Source: Candidatus Poribacteria bacterium (GTDB lineage Bacteria > Poribacteria > WGA-4E > WGA-3G). From it: 64,000 nucleotides of DNA. Position 1 is the stretch's first letter. Every line of letters begins with the position of its first letter. Positions 36,703 to 46,696 of the stretch are shown here, in pieces. Both the position numbers and the translations under genes were made by a program. Location: positions 1-64,000 of the forward strand of contig JAGFCA010000006.1 of assembly GCA_022394755.1 (NCBI GenBank). The letters are read 5' to 3'. The notes below the pieces were generated by a model. That model was not told where the DNA came from. It worked only from the letters and a program-made list of their open reading frames with translations, and searched no databases.

Positions 36703-38265
36703 TTATGTTTGTAATTGAGTTTTGTTTCGGTGATGCATTATCTGAACTGAAATTATAACTAATGTAACGAGTGTAGATAGGAGTGGAAACCAATTCCCAT
36801 ATTGAGTATAAATAGTCTTATTACCATCAGATACTGAAATGTCCTGTATGACATATTCATTATCATTATCTGGGGTTACAATAGTGGATTTAATTCTACC
36901 GAATTTATCTATTGTACAAGTGTAACCACCATTTGCACACCTAAATACATCTCTTCTGTTTTCAACCGCACGGAATGGTGCCATTGCTAAATGTAATTCT
37001 GGAAAAGCAGTTCCGACAAACCACGCGTCGTTCGTAAGGATACCCATAACATTCGCACCTTTATTAGCAAATTTACGAAAATGATTAGGAAATGCAGATT
37101 CAAAACAGATGGATGTACCAACTATTACTGAGTCCTTTTTATTTTGACTGTCTCCAGGTTTTGTTATAGGTAATACCTCAACAGTTTTTCCCGGTTCAAA
37201 AGGTAGAAATTGAATGAAATTGGGTAAAAAATCACTGAGTGGAACATATTCTCCAAACGGTACAAGATGCATTTTCGCATATTTTCCCAGTATTTCACCA
37301 TCAGAAGATACAGACACCACACGATTATATATATCACCTAATGTATCCGGATCTGTTGCCCCTATTAACATCGGCGTATCACCAATGGAATTTACCATCT
37401 CTGAAAAAACATTATGATAGTTTATCCATTCCCCTGTTAATATTTGTCCTCTAACAGTTGTTTCGGGCCATATAATTAAATCCGGATTCTCCTGGGACGT
37501 TTTAAGTGTCAATCTAACATATTTTCTAAATATCTCAGGAAATTTTTTGGCGTTCCATTTATCAATCTGTGGTATATTCCCCGGTATCAACGCAACTTTA
37601 ACTTGAGTTTTAGGAGTTGGTTCCGGTTTACTGATTACGATTACACCATAGCCAAAACATATTATAGTTAATAGAATAGGAATACCAACCGTAATTAATT
37701 CTTTTCTCCATTGCTTTCGATGTACAATAATTGATGCAATACCCGCATTGAGGAATATTATCAGAAAACTGACACCATATACACCTGTTATAGAGGCAAT
37801 TTGAATACAGATAGGATTATTCCATTGTGTATATCCCAAATAACCCCAAGGAAATCCTGTCATCAACCAACCTCGAACCCATTCTAATGAGACCCATAGT
37901 GTCGCTGCTGCTGTGGCATATAGAATTCCCGATTTCCAAGGTAAATGACGTAGGATTACTGCAAAAACACCGAAATAAACTGCTGTGTATGCTACTAATA
38001 GTATATATCCAAGAAGTGTCACAAATATATTAGCATACGGATATAGCAGAGCAATCGCAACTAATAATCCTGCGAAAAACAGGAAACCTGATATATATCC
38101 AACTATAAATGCAGATTTCCAGTTATCTACTTTGCTTAAGGCGACCAAAAATGGAACTAAGGCTATCCATGCAATAGGATAAAAATTAATGTTAGGAAAA
38201 CTACAAAACAGTAATATACCTGAACAGGCTGAGAGCCAAAAACGAGAGTGTTTTAAAAAGGTCAA
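36703..38265 (-). CDS. lnt: Apolipoprotein N-acyltransferase
   Basis: The 520-residue product has about six membrane segments in the first 210 residues, then a nitrilase-type domain carrying the catalytic triad: Glu in IWPETTVRG, Lys in KMHLVPFGEYVPL and Cys in VGTSICFESAFP. A last membrane segment ends the protein (WFPLLSTLVTLVIISVQI). It adds the third acyl chain to lipoproteins, which allows LolCDE to recognise them. That matches the lol genes found about 8 kb away. Confidence 0.95.
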   Translation of the reverse strand: MTFLKHSRFWLSACSGILLFCSFPNINFYPIAWIALVPFLVALSKVDNWKSAFIVGYISGFLFFAGLLVAIALLYPYANIFVTLLGYILLVAYTAVYFGVFAVILRHLPWKSGILYATAAATLWVSLEWVRGWLMTGFPWGYLGYTQWNNPICIQIASITGVYGVSFLIIFLNAGIASIIVHRKQWRKELITVGIPILLTIICFGYGVIVISKPEPTPKTQVKVALIPGNIPQIDKWNAKKFPEIFRKYVRLTLKTSQENPDLIIWPETTVRGQILTGEWINYHNVFSEMVNSIGDTPMLIGATDPDTLGDIYNRVVSVSSDGEILGKYAKMHLVPFGEYVPLSDFLPNFIQFLPFEPGKTVEVLPITKPGDSQNKKDSVIVGTSICFESAFPNHFRKFANKGANVMGILTNDAWFVGTAFPELHLAMAPFRAVENRRDVFRCANGGYTCTIDKFGRIKSTIVTPDNDNEYVIQDISVSDGNKTIYTQYGNWFPLLSTLVTLVIISVQIMHHRNKTQLQT

Positions 38266-38459
38266 TTTAACAACCTAAATATATGCATGATTTCTCAATC
38301 GTATCACATCATAGTATAGCCGTCAATCAGAATAAGGTATATTCATCTTCAATATATTCTTCTTCAAAACATCAGAGATTAGAATCCTATCTACTGATAT
38401 GATCAAGTGTATATCGTTGACTGTAGTGGAATTACAACGTGTTTATTTACCCTTCATAT

Positions 38460-39653
38460 TTAGGGACGAATGACTGTTCCATCCATCCTTCGTACTGGTG
38501 CCCATCCACCATTGAGAGGGTGTTCCGGAAATGGGAATCGTTCTGCCAATTCCTCGTTCACATCAATACCAAGTCCTGGTTCCTCATTTGCCCAAAAACA
38601 TCCATCACGGATTTCTGGACATCCGGGGAATACCTCTTTTGTGTTTTCACCGAATACATGCTGTTCCTGAATACCGAAATTGTAACAGGCTAAATCTAAG
38701 GCGACATTCGCTGCATGCCCAACTGGTGAAACATCTCCTGGTCCGTGCCATGCAGTCCGTACTCCAAAGAATTCACAAAAAGCTGCAAGTTTTCGGGCAG
38801 GACTAATTCCACCAATCTGTGAAATATGTACACGGATGAAATCAATCAGTCTATCCTTGATAAGATGTGTGTATTCATTTGGATTGTTAAACAACTCACC
38901 CATAGCAATTGGAATACTGGTTTGTTGTCGCATCAATTGAAAATAATCAACATCTTCTGGTGCAAATGGATCTTCAAGGAAGAAAAGATTATACTGCTCC
39001 AAACCTTTTGCCAGATTAATTGCTTGAATTGGCGGAATCCGTTCATGGACATCGTGTAGTAGTTCTACTTCATCCCCTAACGTGTTTCGTAGATGCTCAA
39101 ATAGTTTTATAATAGTGTTGACATAGGGTGTAGGTTCAAATGCAGGTGAACTTCGCTTACCACCACCAGCCCCGTATGTGGAATATCCGGGAATAGCAAC
39201 TTGTGCACGAACATATCTATAACCCTGTTCCATATACCGTCGTACATTATTTTCAACCTCCTCGAATGTTCCACCACCCGCGTGTCCATAAAGTGTCGCA
39301 GCTTCACGACATTTACCACCTAAGAGTTGGTAAACTGGCATTCCCGCTCGTTTACCCATAATGTCCCATAGTGCAATATCTACGCCACTCAGTGCGTTGT
39401 TTAATACAGGTCCATTACGCCAATATGAACTAACGAAGCTTGTTTGGAAAATATCCTCTATGTTGGTGGGATCTTTTCCAATGAGGAAAGGTTTCAGGTA
39501 TTCATCTACAGCGGTTGCTACGGCAAGAGGCCGTTGTGTAAATGTGGCACATCCTACACCGTATAACCCGGGGTCGCTTGTTTCTATCTTAACAACGACT
39601 AGTCGTATTCCATCCGGTGCAGTCAGAATAGTTTTGACATCAGTTATTTCCAA
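38460..39653 (-). CDS. Enolase-superfamily dehydratase, RspA/mannonate dehydratase type
   Basis: The 397-residue product is a mandelate-racemase-like enzyme. The capping domain starts ITDVKTILTAPDGIRLVVVKIET. The barrel has metal ligands in LLHDVHERIPP, FLEDPFAPEDVD and MGELFNNP, and the conserved AWHGPGDVSPVGHAAN. Together with GPVLNNALSGVDIALWDIMGKRAGMP this fits the RspA/ManD subgroup, which dehydrates D-mannonate or D-gluconate. Many subgroup members have low or no measurable activity, so the substrate should stay open. It stands alone between two long intergenic regions. Confidence 0.87.
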   Translation of the reverse strand: MEITDVKTILTAPDGIRLVVVKIETSDPGLYGVGCATFTQRPLAVATAVDEYLKPFLIGKDPTNIEDIFQTSFVSSYWRNGPVLNNALSGVDIALWDIMGKRAGMPVYQLLGGKCREAATLYGHAGGGTFEEVENNVRRYMEQGYRYVRAQVAIPGYSTYGAGGGKRSSPAFEPTPYVNTIIKLFEHLRNTLGDEVELLHDVHERIPPIQAINLAKGLEQYNLFFLEDPFAPEDVDYFQLMRQQTSIPIAMGELFNNPNEYTHLIKDRLIDFIRVHISQIGGISPARKLAAFCEFFGVRTAWHGPGDVSPVGHAANVALDLACYNFGIQEQHVFGENTKEVFPGCPEIRDGCFWANEEPGLGIDVNEELAERFPFPEHPLNGGWAPVRRMDGTVIRP

Positions 39654-40383
39654 AATATTGGTCTCCTATGATCTGGAATATGAAAAACTACAATGTAGTA
39701 ATATTTCTTTGATGCTCAAGTTTATCAAACCCATTCTGATGTGTCAAAGAAAACATGGTTAGAGAGTGTAGTAAGTTAATGTCTAATTGTTTATAAGTTT
39801 TCAGATATATCTACATATATGAAGCATAATGTGAATTGTCGAAAATGTTACACTTTTCCTACAAAGTGTAGGATTTTTTCTAATTTATGAATTCCTGTGA
39901 ATATAGATGCTAACTGGTTTTATAGATCATTTAATCCCTAATTGTCAAATTTAAAAAAAGTTACATTTTCCACTTTTTCTTATTTTCTTTGAGAATGAAT
40001 TTAGTGATTTGGTGTCAGTCACTCCAACTTGCTATGGGATAAAACTCTGTAGTTCTAAAATTTGAATTTCCTAAAGAATTGGACATGGATGTTATATAAA
40101 TAGACTATTGTTGTCATGTTAGATGACGTACGATTATTTTTATTCAATATATTTGCTGAATTACAATTGACACTATAATGATTTTAGAAGAAATTATGAA
40201 ATGAACTGTTCGTCAACATATTATTTACATTTGTAGCCCGTTGGAGTCTGGTCTATCCACTCGAAAACATCATTCTTCATATTCGCCTCTTTTTATCAGC
40301 AAAATTATTACTTGAACAATCAAAATATAATCCATTATATCTAAACTATTTAAGTATATGTTAATAAATAAATCACATTTTTC
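39654..40383. other. Long A+T-rich intergenic region with one hairpin
   Basis: No convincing gene is present. A stem TACACTTT/AAAGTGTA (39849-39870) is followed on the plus strand by ggatttttt, which resembles a rho-independent terminator with no plus-strand gene in front of it. A 19-residue minus-strand frame (40221-40280, AGAGG upstream, reading MKNDVFEWIDQTPTGYKCK) is too short to call. Confidence 0.45.
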
Positions 40384-40412
40384 TTGACAACACATTTTAT
40401 ATATGTTATACT
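40384..40412 (+). promoter_or_regulatory. Strong sigma-70-type promoter before the zinc protease gene
   Basis: TTGACA at 40384-40389, 17 bases, then TATACT at 40407-40412. This is the best housekeeping promoter match in the window. The start codon is about 170 bases downstream, so the leader is long and extremely A+T-rich; no riboswitch fold is recognised in it. Confidence 0.75.
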
Positions 40413-40588
40413 ATTAATTACAGTATATATATTTATTACTTTATTTATATAATTATTGATAACACTATTTCGTATATTAATTATTTCATTGTATTTAAAC
40501 ACATTGAATTATCGTCTCTAAATTCATATAATTTATACATATAAAAAAGCATATACAAAATGTTAAAAATACATTGGAGGAATTTACC

Positions 40589-41278
40589 ATGTTTGGTCTT
40601 ATTGACCCATTATATTACATAATTTTAGCACCTGGGCTTTTACTATCTTTCTATGCTACTTGGCGTACAAAGTCTACTTTCAAAAAATATTCTAAGGTCG
40701 GATCACAAAGACGTATGACAGGTGCACAAGCAGCAACAATCATGTTAGAAAAAAATGGAATTAGAAATGTGAGAATTGAACATTCAGATGGATGGCTAAG
40801 TGATCATTATGATCCACGCAAGAAAGTGCTTCGCTTATCTAACGAAGTTTATTCAAGCAATTCCTTATCAGCAGTCGGGATAGCATGTCACGAGGCTGGA
40901 CACGCAATGCAGGACGCACAGAATTATGGGATGTTAGGTCTCAGAAGTGCACTTGTACCCGCAACAAACTTCAGTTCAATGTTCTCTTATATCCTATTTA
41001 TGGTTGGTATATTCATTCAACCGTTCTTGTATATAGGTATAGCACTATTTACAGTATGTGTCGTTTTTTCTCTGGTTACACTGCCGGTGGAGTGGGATGC
41101 AAGTCGTCGTGCAAAAATCGGTATGGATGAAGCAGGAATGTTATCTCCTGACGAAACGCGGCAGGCAAGTAAAGTACTTAACGCAGCATTTCTAACTTAT
41201 CTGGCTGCAGCCGTAACAAGTCTACTGACATTATTATATTTTCTATTACGTGCAGGATTATTAGGTGGGGATGAATAA
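40589..41278 (+). CDS. YugP-type membrane zinc metallopeptidase
   Basis: The ATG at 40589 has GGAGG 8 bases upstream; an earlier TTG frame start is not needed. The product is 229 residues. It has an N-terminal membrane segment (LYYIILAPGLLLSFYATW), the zinc motif HEAGH in VGIACHEAGHAMQDA at about 105, then further membrane segments (FSYILFMVGIFIQPFLYIGIA; YLAAAVTSLLTLLYFL). The conserved GAQAATIMLEKNGI and LPVEWDASRRAK fit the YugP family of membrane proteases of unknown substrate. It is probably a single-gene transcript. Confidence 0.9.
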   Translation: MFGLIDPLYYIILAPGLLLSFYATWRTKSTFKKYSKVGSQRRMTGAQAATIMLEKNGIRNVRIEHSDGWLSDHYDPRKKVLRLSNEVYSSNSLSAVGIACHEAGHAMQDAQNYGMLGLRSALVPATNFSSMFSYILFMVGIFIQPFLYIGIALFTVCVVFSLVTLPVEWDASRRAKIGMDEAGMLSPDETRQASKVLNAAFLTYLAAAVTSLLTLLYFLLRAGLLGGDE

Positions 41279-41314
41279 GAAGTAATGAGGAGTTAAATAG
41301 AGGGTTATGAAATG

Positions 41315-41341
41315 AGTGGCGTGACATGAGGACACGCCACT
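41315..41341. terminator. Hairpin between convergent genes
   Basis: A perfect 9-base stem, AGTGGCGTG paired with CACGCCACT around a 9-base loop, lies 36 bases after the zinc protease stop and 9 bases before the stop of the opposite VOC gene. There is no U tract on either strand, so it is probably an attenuated or bidirectional terminator. Confidence 0.55.
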
Positions 41342-41350
41342 GAAGGAGGA

Positions 41351-41779
41351 TTAACCTTTACTTTCAATATCTACACCGGGCCATTGATCATCACGTTCAG
41401 TAATGTCAACGACAATTCCGTCCGGATCTTCAACTTTGAAAGCTATTGAAGGTAATTCGTTCGAGTCTTTCTCATAAGGTTTAGTGCCGTCTAAACCTTC
41501 CCATGTGATTTCAAAACCAAGATCTTCACAACGTTTAGCTGCTTCATGAAGATTTGGCACTCGGACACCAATATGAAGGTAATCTAACATACCACCTACA
41601 TGTTTGGGACGATCGGGACCGTTATGTTGAAACACACGAAAATTGTGATAACCATCTGTAAGGTCATAACACTGACCATGAGTAGACGAAATTTTCAAGC
41701 CAAGGGCATCTCGCCAAAAACGGATACTTTCTTCAATGTTGGTGGTACGGACACCAATATGTACAAGTGTTGTGGACAT
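41351..41779 (-). CDS. VOC-family (glyoxalase/bleomycin-resistance fold) protein
   Basis: The 142-residue product has two beta-alpha-beta-beta-beta modules: VHIGVRTTNIEESIRFWRDALGLKI and LHIGVRVPNLHEAAKRCEDLGFEI, ending DPDGIVVDITERDD. The His and Glu metal positions of the fold (H in each HIGVR and E in TERD) are kept. The family includes glyoxalase I, epimerases and dioxygenases; the substrate is not clear. A PhyH dioxygenase gene lies 48 bases upstream on the same strand. Confidence 0.85.
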   Translation of the reverse strand: MSTTLVHIGVRTTNIEESIRFWRDALGLKISSTHGQCYDLTDGYHNFRVFQHNGPDRPKHVGGMLDYLHIGVRVPNLHEAAKRCEDLGFEITWEGLDGTKPYEKDSNELPSIAFKVEDPDGIVVDITERDDQWPGVDIESKG

Positions 41780-41827
41780 GAATAACTCCTTAATAGTGAA
41801 TATAAAGTAGACTAAGATATTTAAGTT

Positions 41828-42619
41828 TTATACCCATACAGTGGGTTCACGTTCTTCAGCGCGATGTTCATAGAGTAGTTTAACGTCGTCGGACATATTA
41901 TCAAATACTTCACCAGGTATAGTGGCTGTATTGACACCAAATAGTTCTAAGTTTAACCACCATGGAGCATATCTGACAACAACTGCAGTTCGTCGTCCAT
42001 CACTCGGATTTTCAGCATTGGAATGCCAAATACGACTGTCCATGATAAGTACACTACCGGCACTGCCAGTAGCTTGGAATTCACCCTCAAGGGGGTTACG
42101 ATCTCCGATACCATCTTCTTTGCCACGCGGATTTCGTAAGTCTATATGAGATTTCGGTACAATCCATGTACCACCATTTTCAGTTGTGAAGTCTGTTAGC
42201 ATCCAAAGGGTAGTGATACCGATGACAGCAGTTGGAAACGGTTGTGTTATGTGCCATTTTTGGTTCAAGTCATACGGAAAATCGGAATGATAAGCACGTA
42301 CTAATTGATAATGAGGAGGTCGAATTTTATATTCTGTTTGAGAAATACGTACCTGAGGTCCAAGCACCTCACGAATTACACCGAGTAGACGTTCATTCGC
42401 AAGATGTTCAGCAAAACCCGGCATAAAACTAATTACATTGCGGGTCCAATGTCCATTATCTTTGCTGAAGGCACTATAGTCTGCTTCTGAGGTTTCTACC
42501 TCGTCACGAACAGAATCAACAACATCTGATGGAATAACATTTTCCAAAACACAATAGCCTTCTTCACGCAACTGTGTTACATAAGGATTGATAGTTTCGG
42601 ACAAATTATCTGTACTCAT
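41828..42619 (-). CDS. Phytanoyl-CoA dioxygenase family protein
   Basis: The 263-residue product is an Fe(II)/2-oxoglutarate oxygenase. The metal ligands fit YHSDFPYDLN (HxD) and DSRIWHSNAENPSDGRR, where the His is the third ligand and an Arg downstream (RRTAVVVRY) would bind 2-oxoglutarate. The N-terminus LREEGYCVLENVIPSDVVDSVRDEVE is typical of bacterial PhyH proteins, a family expanded in Poribacteria and related lineages. The substrate could be a lipid, a small natural product or an amino-acid derivative. Confidence 0.9.
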   Translation of the reverse strand: MSTDNLSETINPYVTQLREEGYCVLENVIPSDVVDSVRDEVETSEADYSAFSKDNGHWTRNVISFMPGFAEHLANERLLGVIREVLGPQVRISQTEYKIRPPHYQLVRAYHSDFPYDLNQKWHITQPFPTAVIGITTLWMLTDFTTENGGTWIVPKSHIDLRNPRGKEDGIGDRNPLEGEFQATGSAGSVLIMDSRIWHSNAENPSDGRRTAVVVRYAPWWLNLELFGVNTATIPGEVFDNMSDDVKLLYEHRAEEREPTVWV

Positions 42620-42674
42620 ATTCTACTCCTATGAAATTGGAATGGAAAACATATATATTCTGATCTATCAATAT

Positions 42675-43067
42675 TCAAGTACGATTTTTATTATGACGAA
42701 TTGCAGTCTTAATTAAAGGTGTTAGACGTATGATTTTACTAAGAGACCCGTCAATTCCTATTTCTCGAGTCGTGATTGCTCCCATCACATTGAGTTCACC
42801 TGTCCATAATTGGTGGGCAACATCACCACTCATACTTAACTCTACATCTGGTGAGACATCATGAGGTATTGTATGTGAGATGGTATATCCGCCATCCGCA
42901 ATATTTAGAATAATTTCACAGTCCGGATCTGTGTAATTGAATTTTACACACAATTTCAAAGTCGTAAGTGCTTGCTGTGCTTCAGGTAAAGATGAAATTT
43001 CATCAAATAATTCAATTTTATAATCGTAAAGTTGGTCAGCTGTTTCAAATAATGCCATAGTTGCCAT
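42675..43067 (-). CDS. SCP2-like sterol-transfer domain protein
   Basis: The 130-residue product is almost entirely an SCP2 domain: FNYTDPDCEIILNIADGGYTI, then PDVELSMSGDVAHQLWTGELNVMGAITTREIGIDGSLSKIIRLTPLI. This is the usual bacterial lipid-binding form. No signal peptide is present, so it binds a hydrophobic ligand in the cytoplasm. The gene is 55 bases upstream of the phyH-like gene on the same strand. A pairing of lipid carrier with PhyH oxygenase is suggestive but unproved. Its start is 38 bases from the divergent Ogt-like gene. Confidence 0.85.
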   Translation of the reverse strand: MATMALFETADQLYDYKIELFDEISSLPEAQQALTTLKLCVKFNYTDPDCEIILNIADGGYTISHTIPHDVSPDVELSMSGDVAHQLWTGELNVMGAITTREIGIDGSLSKIIRLTPLIKTAIRHNKNRT

Positions 43068-43105
43068 ATAGCATATATGATAATATACAGGAGGTCAAAT
43101 AAAAA

Positions 43106-43726
43106 ATGTATACAAATGCATTTGAAAATTATACATACGGGTTAGAACATTATCCAGAATTGTACGATAAAGGCGATATAATAAGATTTGTTAAAAAATG
43201 GTACGGTAGACATGCATTTCGATATAAATCCCCTTTAGGTCATATTGATATTATAGGAAACCAACCTTCTATGTATGATATACATGTAACACATCTGTTT
43301 TTTAACGACGATACTACTTTTTATGAACCACCAACAACACCGGAGTTATCAGTTCTCTGTCAAACAAAGGAGATGTTGGATAGATATTTTGCTGGTAAAC
43401 CTGTAGATTTTCGTGAAATATCTGTTAAGATTGACTGGGGAACTTATTTTCAGGATTGGGTTTGGGAAGCAATTCGCGAAATACCTTATGGTGAAGTCCG
43501 TAGCTACAAATGGATTGCTAATAGGATTGGTAGACCTAAATCTTATCGTGCTGTTGGAAATGCCACTGGTATGAATCCTATTTCTATAATCATTCCGTGC
43601 CATCGCGTCGTTGGTAGTAATCGGAGTTTAGGTGGATACGGTGGAGGTATTGAACGTAAAAAACGATTATTGACTTATGAGAAATTTCCGGTTCAAACAT
43701 TGAAAAATCCGAGAAAGGGTGCATAA
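43106..43726 (+). CDS. Methylated-DNA-protein cysteine methyltransferase (Ogt/MGMT)
   Basis: The 206-residue product has the DNA-binding and catalytic domain at the C-terminus: VWEAIREIPYGEVRSYKWIANRIGRPKSYRAVGNATGMNP, then IIIPCHRVVG with the acceptor Cys. The N-terminal 100 residues match the variable domain. It removes alkyl groups from O6 of guanine by self-alkylation. The gene has GGAGG 11 bases before the ATG and ends 2 bases before the next gene. Confidence 0.93.
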   Translation: MYTNAFENYTYGLEHYPELYDKGDIIRFVKKWYGRHAFRYKSPLGHIDIIGNQPSMYDIHVTHLFFNDDTTFYEPPTTPELSVLCQTKEMLDRYFAGKPVDFREISVKIDWGTYFQDWVWEAIREIPYGEVRSYKWIANRIGRPKSYRAVGNATGMNPISIIIPCHRVVGSNRSLGGYGGGIERKKRLLTYEKFPVQTLKNPRKGA

Positions 43727-43728
43727 TT

Positions 43729-44949
43729 GTGGAAAATAAGAAATATAAAGGCAAATCTACTGAAGCGATACATGCTGGAGAACAGAAAACTGAATCAATT
43801 CTGGATGAATTTCCTGAGAAAACTGGTATACCGTTGTTACCTCCTATCTACCAAAACAGTACATTTCAATTTAATAATGCAGAAGAATGTGCATCCGCCT
43901 TTGTTGATGAAGATAGTGGTTACGTATATACAAGATGGGGGAATCCGACACAGGAGATTTTAGAAAAGAAAATCGCAGCTCTTGAAGGTGGTGAAGCAGC
44001 ATTAGCAACTGCTTCTGGGATGGGAGCTATCAGTTCTGCCTTGCTAACTGCCTTATCGGATGGCGGTCATGTTGTGGCAATGGAGACATTATATTCTGCT
44101 TCATTTAACATCTTAAATGATGAATTACCACGGATGGGTGTCGAAACTACCTTTGTGGATGCAACAAATTTAACTAACATTGAAAATGCTATTCGTCCAG
44201 AAACCAAGGTGATCTATCTTGAGAGTCCAACAAATCCATTATTAAAACTCGTGGACCTAAAAGCATGTGCGGAAATAGCGAAAAAGCACAATATCACCAC
44301 AATTATTGATAACACCTTTGCAACCCCATGTAGTCAACAGCCGATTTCACTCGGTATAGATGTAGTTCTTCACAGTATTACAAAATATCTAAGTGGCAAT
44401 GGTGCTGTTGTCGCAGGTGCAATTGTCGGCGATAAAGATTTTATTGTAAGAGTAAAACAAGGATCATTGCGTAATTTCGGAGCAGTGATTAGTCCATTTA
44501 ATGCATGGTTAACTCTTCTCGGTATACCTACATTACCGCTCCGTTTTTCTCGACACTGTGAGAACGCAATGAAAATTGCTACTTTCCTCGAAACACATCC
44601 ATCAGTTGAATGGGTTCGATATCCAGGTTTAGAATCCCATCCACAACATGAACTGGCAAAACGTCAGATGAACGGTTTTGGCGGTATGATTACAAGTTCT
44701 CTCAAAGGTGGTCTTTCAGCAGGTGAAACGTTAGTTAATAAACTTCAATTGTGTTCACTTGCTGTGAGTTTAGGGGATGTCCGTACCTTAGTCTGTCATC
44801 CTGCATCCACAACGCATTCCCACGTACCTACCGAAGTAAGACAGAAGACTGGTGTCACTGATGGTTTGGTAAGGTTTTCGATTGGTTTGGAAGATGTAGA
44901 AGATATTATCGCTGACTTGGATCAAGGATTAGAAAATCTACCTGCTTAG
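43729..44949 (+). CDS. Cys/Met-metabolism PLP enzyme (cystathionine gamma-synthase/methionine gamma-lyase family)
   Basis: The 406-residue product begins at a GTG with an AAAGGG site upstream. The family marks are STEAIHAGEQ, PPIYQNSTFQF, YTRWGNPTQEILEKKIAALEGGEAALATASGMGAI, the PLP Lys in HSITKYLSGNG, and CHPASTTHSHVPTEVRQKTGVTDGLVRFSIGLEDVEDI. The family includes cystathionine gamma-synthase, cystathionine gamma-lyase, O-acetylhomoserine sulfhydrylase and methionine gamma-lyase; I cannot decide among them. It follows the Ogt gene with a 2-base gap, so it is co-transcribed. Confidence 0.9.
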   Translation: MENKKYKGKSTEAIHAGEQKTESILDEFPEKTGIPLLPPIYQNSTFQFNNAEECASAFVDEDSGYVYTRWGNPTQEILEKKIAALEGGEAALATASGMGAISSALLTALSDGGHVVAMETLYSASFNILNDELPRMGVETTFVDATNLTNIENAIRPETKVIYLESPTNPLLKLVDLKACAEIAKKHNITTIIDNTFATPCSQQPISLGIDVVLHSITKYLSGNGAVVAGAIVGDKDFIVRVKQGSLRNFGAVISPFNAWLTLLGIPTLPLRFSRHCENAMKIATFLETHPSVEWVRYPGLESHPQHELAKRQMNGFGGMITSSLKGGLSAGETLVNKLQLCSLAVSLGDVRTLVCHPASTTHSHVPTEVRQKTGVTDGLVRFSIGLEDVEDIIADLDQGLENLPA

Positions 44950-44957
44950 GTGTAAAT

Positions 44958-46196
44958 CTAATTCTCTTCCTCAACCTGTAGGTCACGAATATAATTTTCT
45001 GTAATTTTACGTGATTGATGTGCAGGGTTTTGATGGAGTTCGGGATAATCTTTAATCAGTTTCTCGTAGGCATCCACTGCTTGAGGAATATCTCCTGTTT
45101 CCTCAAGAATCCTACCAACATGATATTGTGCCGATAAACGGTTATCATAATTGTGTGAGTCATCATCAGCAAATTCTTGATATTTTGAAATTGCCAGTGC
45201 CGGATCTTTGTTGGCTTCAGCAAGTTGAGCTATATAGAATTTTGTGGTAGTCGTATTCTTGTTTTCTGGGTAATCCTCTACTGCAGCTTCAAGGATAGAT
45301 ATAGCATTATCAAAATCTTCAAGATTCGCATACGCCCAACCGATGTAAAAATTTGCGTCCTTTCCGTATTCAGTGTCAGGATAGATATCAATTACTTTTT
45401 GGTATTCTTTCGCTGCTTCCTCATATCTCCCTTCTGCAAAGTACGCTTGTGCAATTGAAAAACTTGCTACTGCTGAATGTACAGGATCGCCTGAATCAAC
45501 GACATTAGTGAATTCAATACGGGCATTGGCATAGTCATGCTGCTCAAGATAAATACTCCCAATTTGAAAAATAATCTTATAGATATTAGGATTATTACCT
45601 GATTCAATTTTAAGTGCTTCAAGCTGACTGAGAGCAATATTCAGATCGCCTCTCCCGTAATAGCACATTGCTGCATTATACTGTGCATCGGCTTCAAGCA
45701 CACTACCAGGATAGGTTGCGATTAATTGATTGAATAATGCCAATGCTCTATCATAATAGGCTGAAATAGATTCAAGTGTTCCAGTTTTTTTCAGTTCTTC
45801 AGCTATTTCATAGGTTGCTGTTGCTATGGCATACATTGAATCATCGGCAAATTCACTATCTGGATACTCTTTTATTAATCTGCGCAGCAGTGCAAATCCT
45901 TCCTCATCAGTACGAGGGAGCGATCCAAGGAGATGGAGTGCGTCATCTGCCCAACGACTATCAGGATAATTTTCAAATACTGCACGACAAGCGGCACGTA
46001 CCTGACGAAGTCGATCTATATCAGGATCATCATGTGTCACAGTAGGGGTATTTATTTCAAGCACTTTCCCCCACGCTTTATCTGCATTTTGGTAATACTT
46101 GGTATAATTATTAAATGGACTTGTAATTCTTCCTATCCAAAAACCTAATGCAATTGCAACAATAACACAGATTTCCACGATTATGAACTTTTTCAC
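44958..46196 (-). CDS. Membrane-anchored TPR protein, BamD/YbgF-like
   Basis: The 412-residue product has one N-terminal membrane segment (FIIVEICVIVAIALGFWIG). About seven TPR or Sel1-like units follow between residues 70 and 400, for example YPDSRWADDALHLLGSL, YEEAAKEYQKVIDIYPDTEYGKDANFYIGWAYANLEDFDNAISILE. The pattern of YP.S...DA...L is typical of BamD/YbgF-type envelope proteins. It is anchored in the inner membrane rather than lipidated, since no Cys follows the segment. A scaffold role in the periplasm is likely. It converges on the PLP enzyme with only 8 bases between stops. Confidence 0.85.
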   Translation of the reverse strand: MKKFIIVEICVIVAIALGFWIGRITSPFNNYTKYYQNADKAWGKVLEINTPTVTHDDPDIDRLRQVRAACRAVFENYPDSRWADDALHLLGSLPRTDEEGFALLRRLIKEYPDSEFADDSMYAIATATYEIAEELKKTGTLESISAYYDRALALFNQLIATYPGSVLEADAQYNAAMCYYGRGDLNIALSQLEALKIESGNNPNIYKIIFQIGSIYLEQHDYANARIEFTNVVDSGDPVHSAVASFSIAQAYFAEGRYEEAAKEYQKVIDIYPDTEYGKDANFYIGWAYANLEDFDNAISILEAAVEDYPENKNTTTTKFYIAQLAEANKDPALAISKYQEFADDDSHNYDNRLSAQYHVGRILEETGDIPQAVDAYEKLIKDYPELHQNPAHQSRKITENYIRDLQVEEEN

Positions 46197-46696
46197 TCTA
46201 TTCTCCTCTACATTTTGAAATCAAATATCCATCTAATTGTAAAGATGCACCTTTAATATGTCAAGTTGAAATAAGATTGATTTCACTATAATTATTGTTA
46301 TATGTTTTTTGTTTATTTCTATATCTCTATTTGAGCAATTTATATGCCAACTCTATCTGCTTCAGTTTACGTAATCTCTGTTAAAATGGTAGCACGGAAA
46401 TGCACACAAATGTGCATACTTCAATTCAGATTGCACGATATAGGGCATAACCACAACAAACCCAAATAAATAAGGGAATACACAACCATAAATCATCATG
46501 TACCAATTAATTCAGTGAAAAATAAAACAAACGGTGTTATAATCATAATTATCAAAACTACAATTAATTTGAACACAATTGTCTATAATTTGGTCAAAAT
46601 CCACCAAATTATTCACTGTAAACAAGGTTTGCTGAAATATTTTTATCATAGATACACATTAATCAATCTTGATAAATTACAGGAAGAAAAAACCAA
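46197..46696. other. Intergenic region with a small hairpin
   Basis: About 500 A+T-rich bases between divergent genes. A short palindrome atgcaca-caaa-tgtgcat lies at 46400-46417. No gene or dispersed repeat family is seen. The region must hold promoters for both flanking genes, but none stands out. Confidence 0.4.

Noticed and set aside
40221..40280. A 19-codon minus-strand ORF with a ribosome site
   Set aside because: Too short, no conserved context, and likely by chance in A+T-rich DNA; mentioned only as a note.
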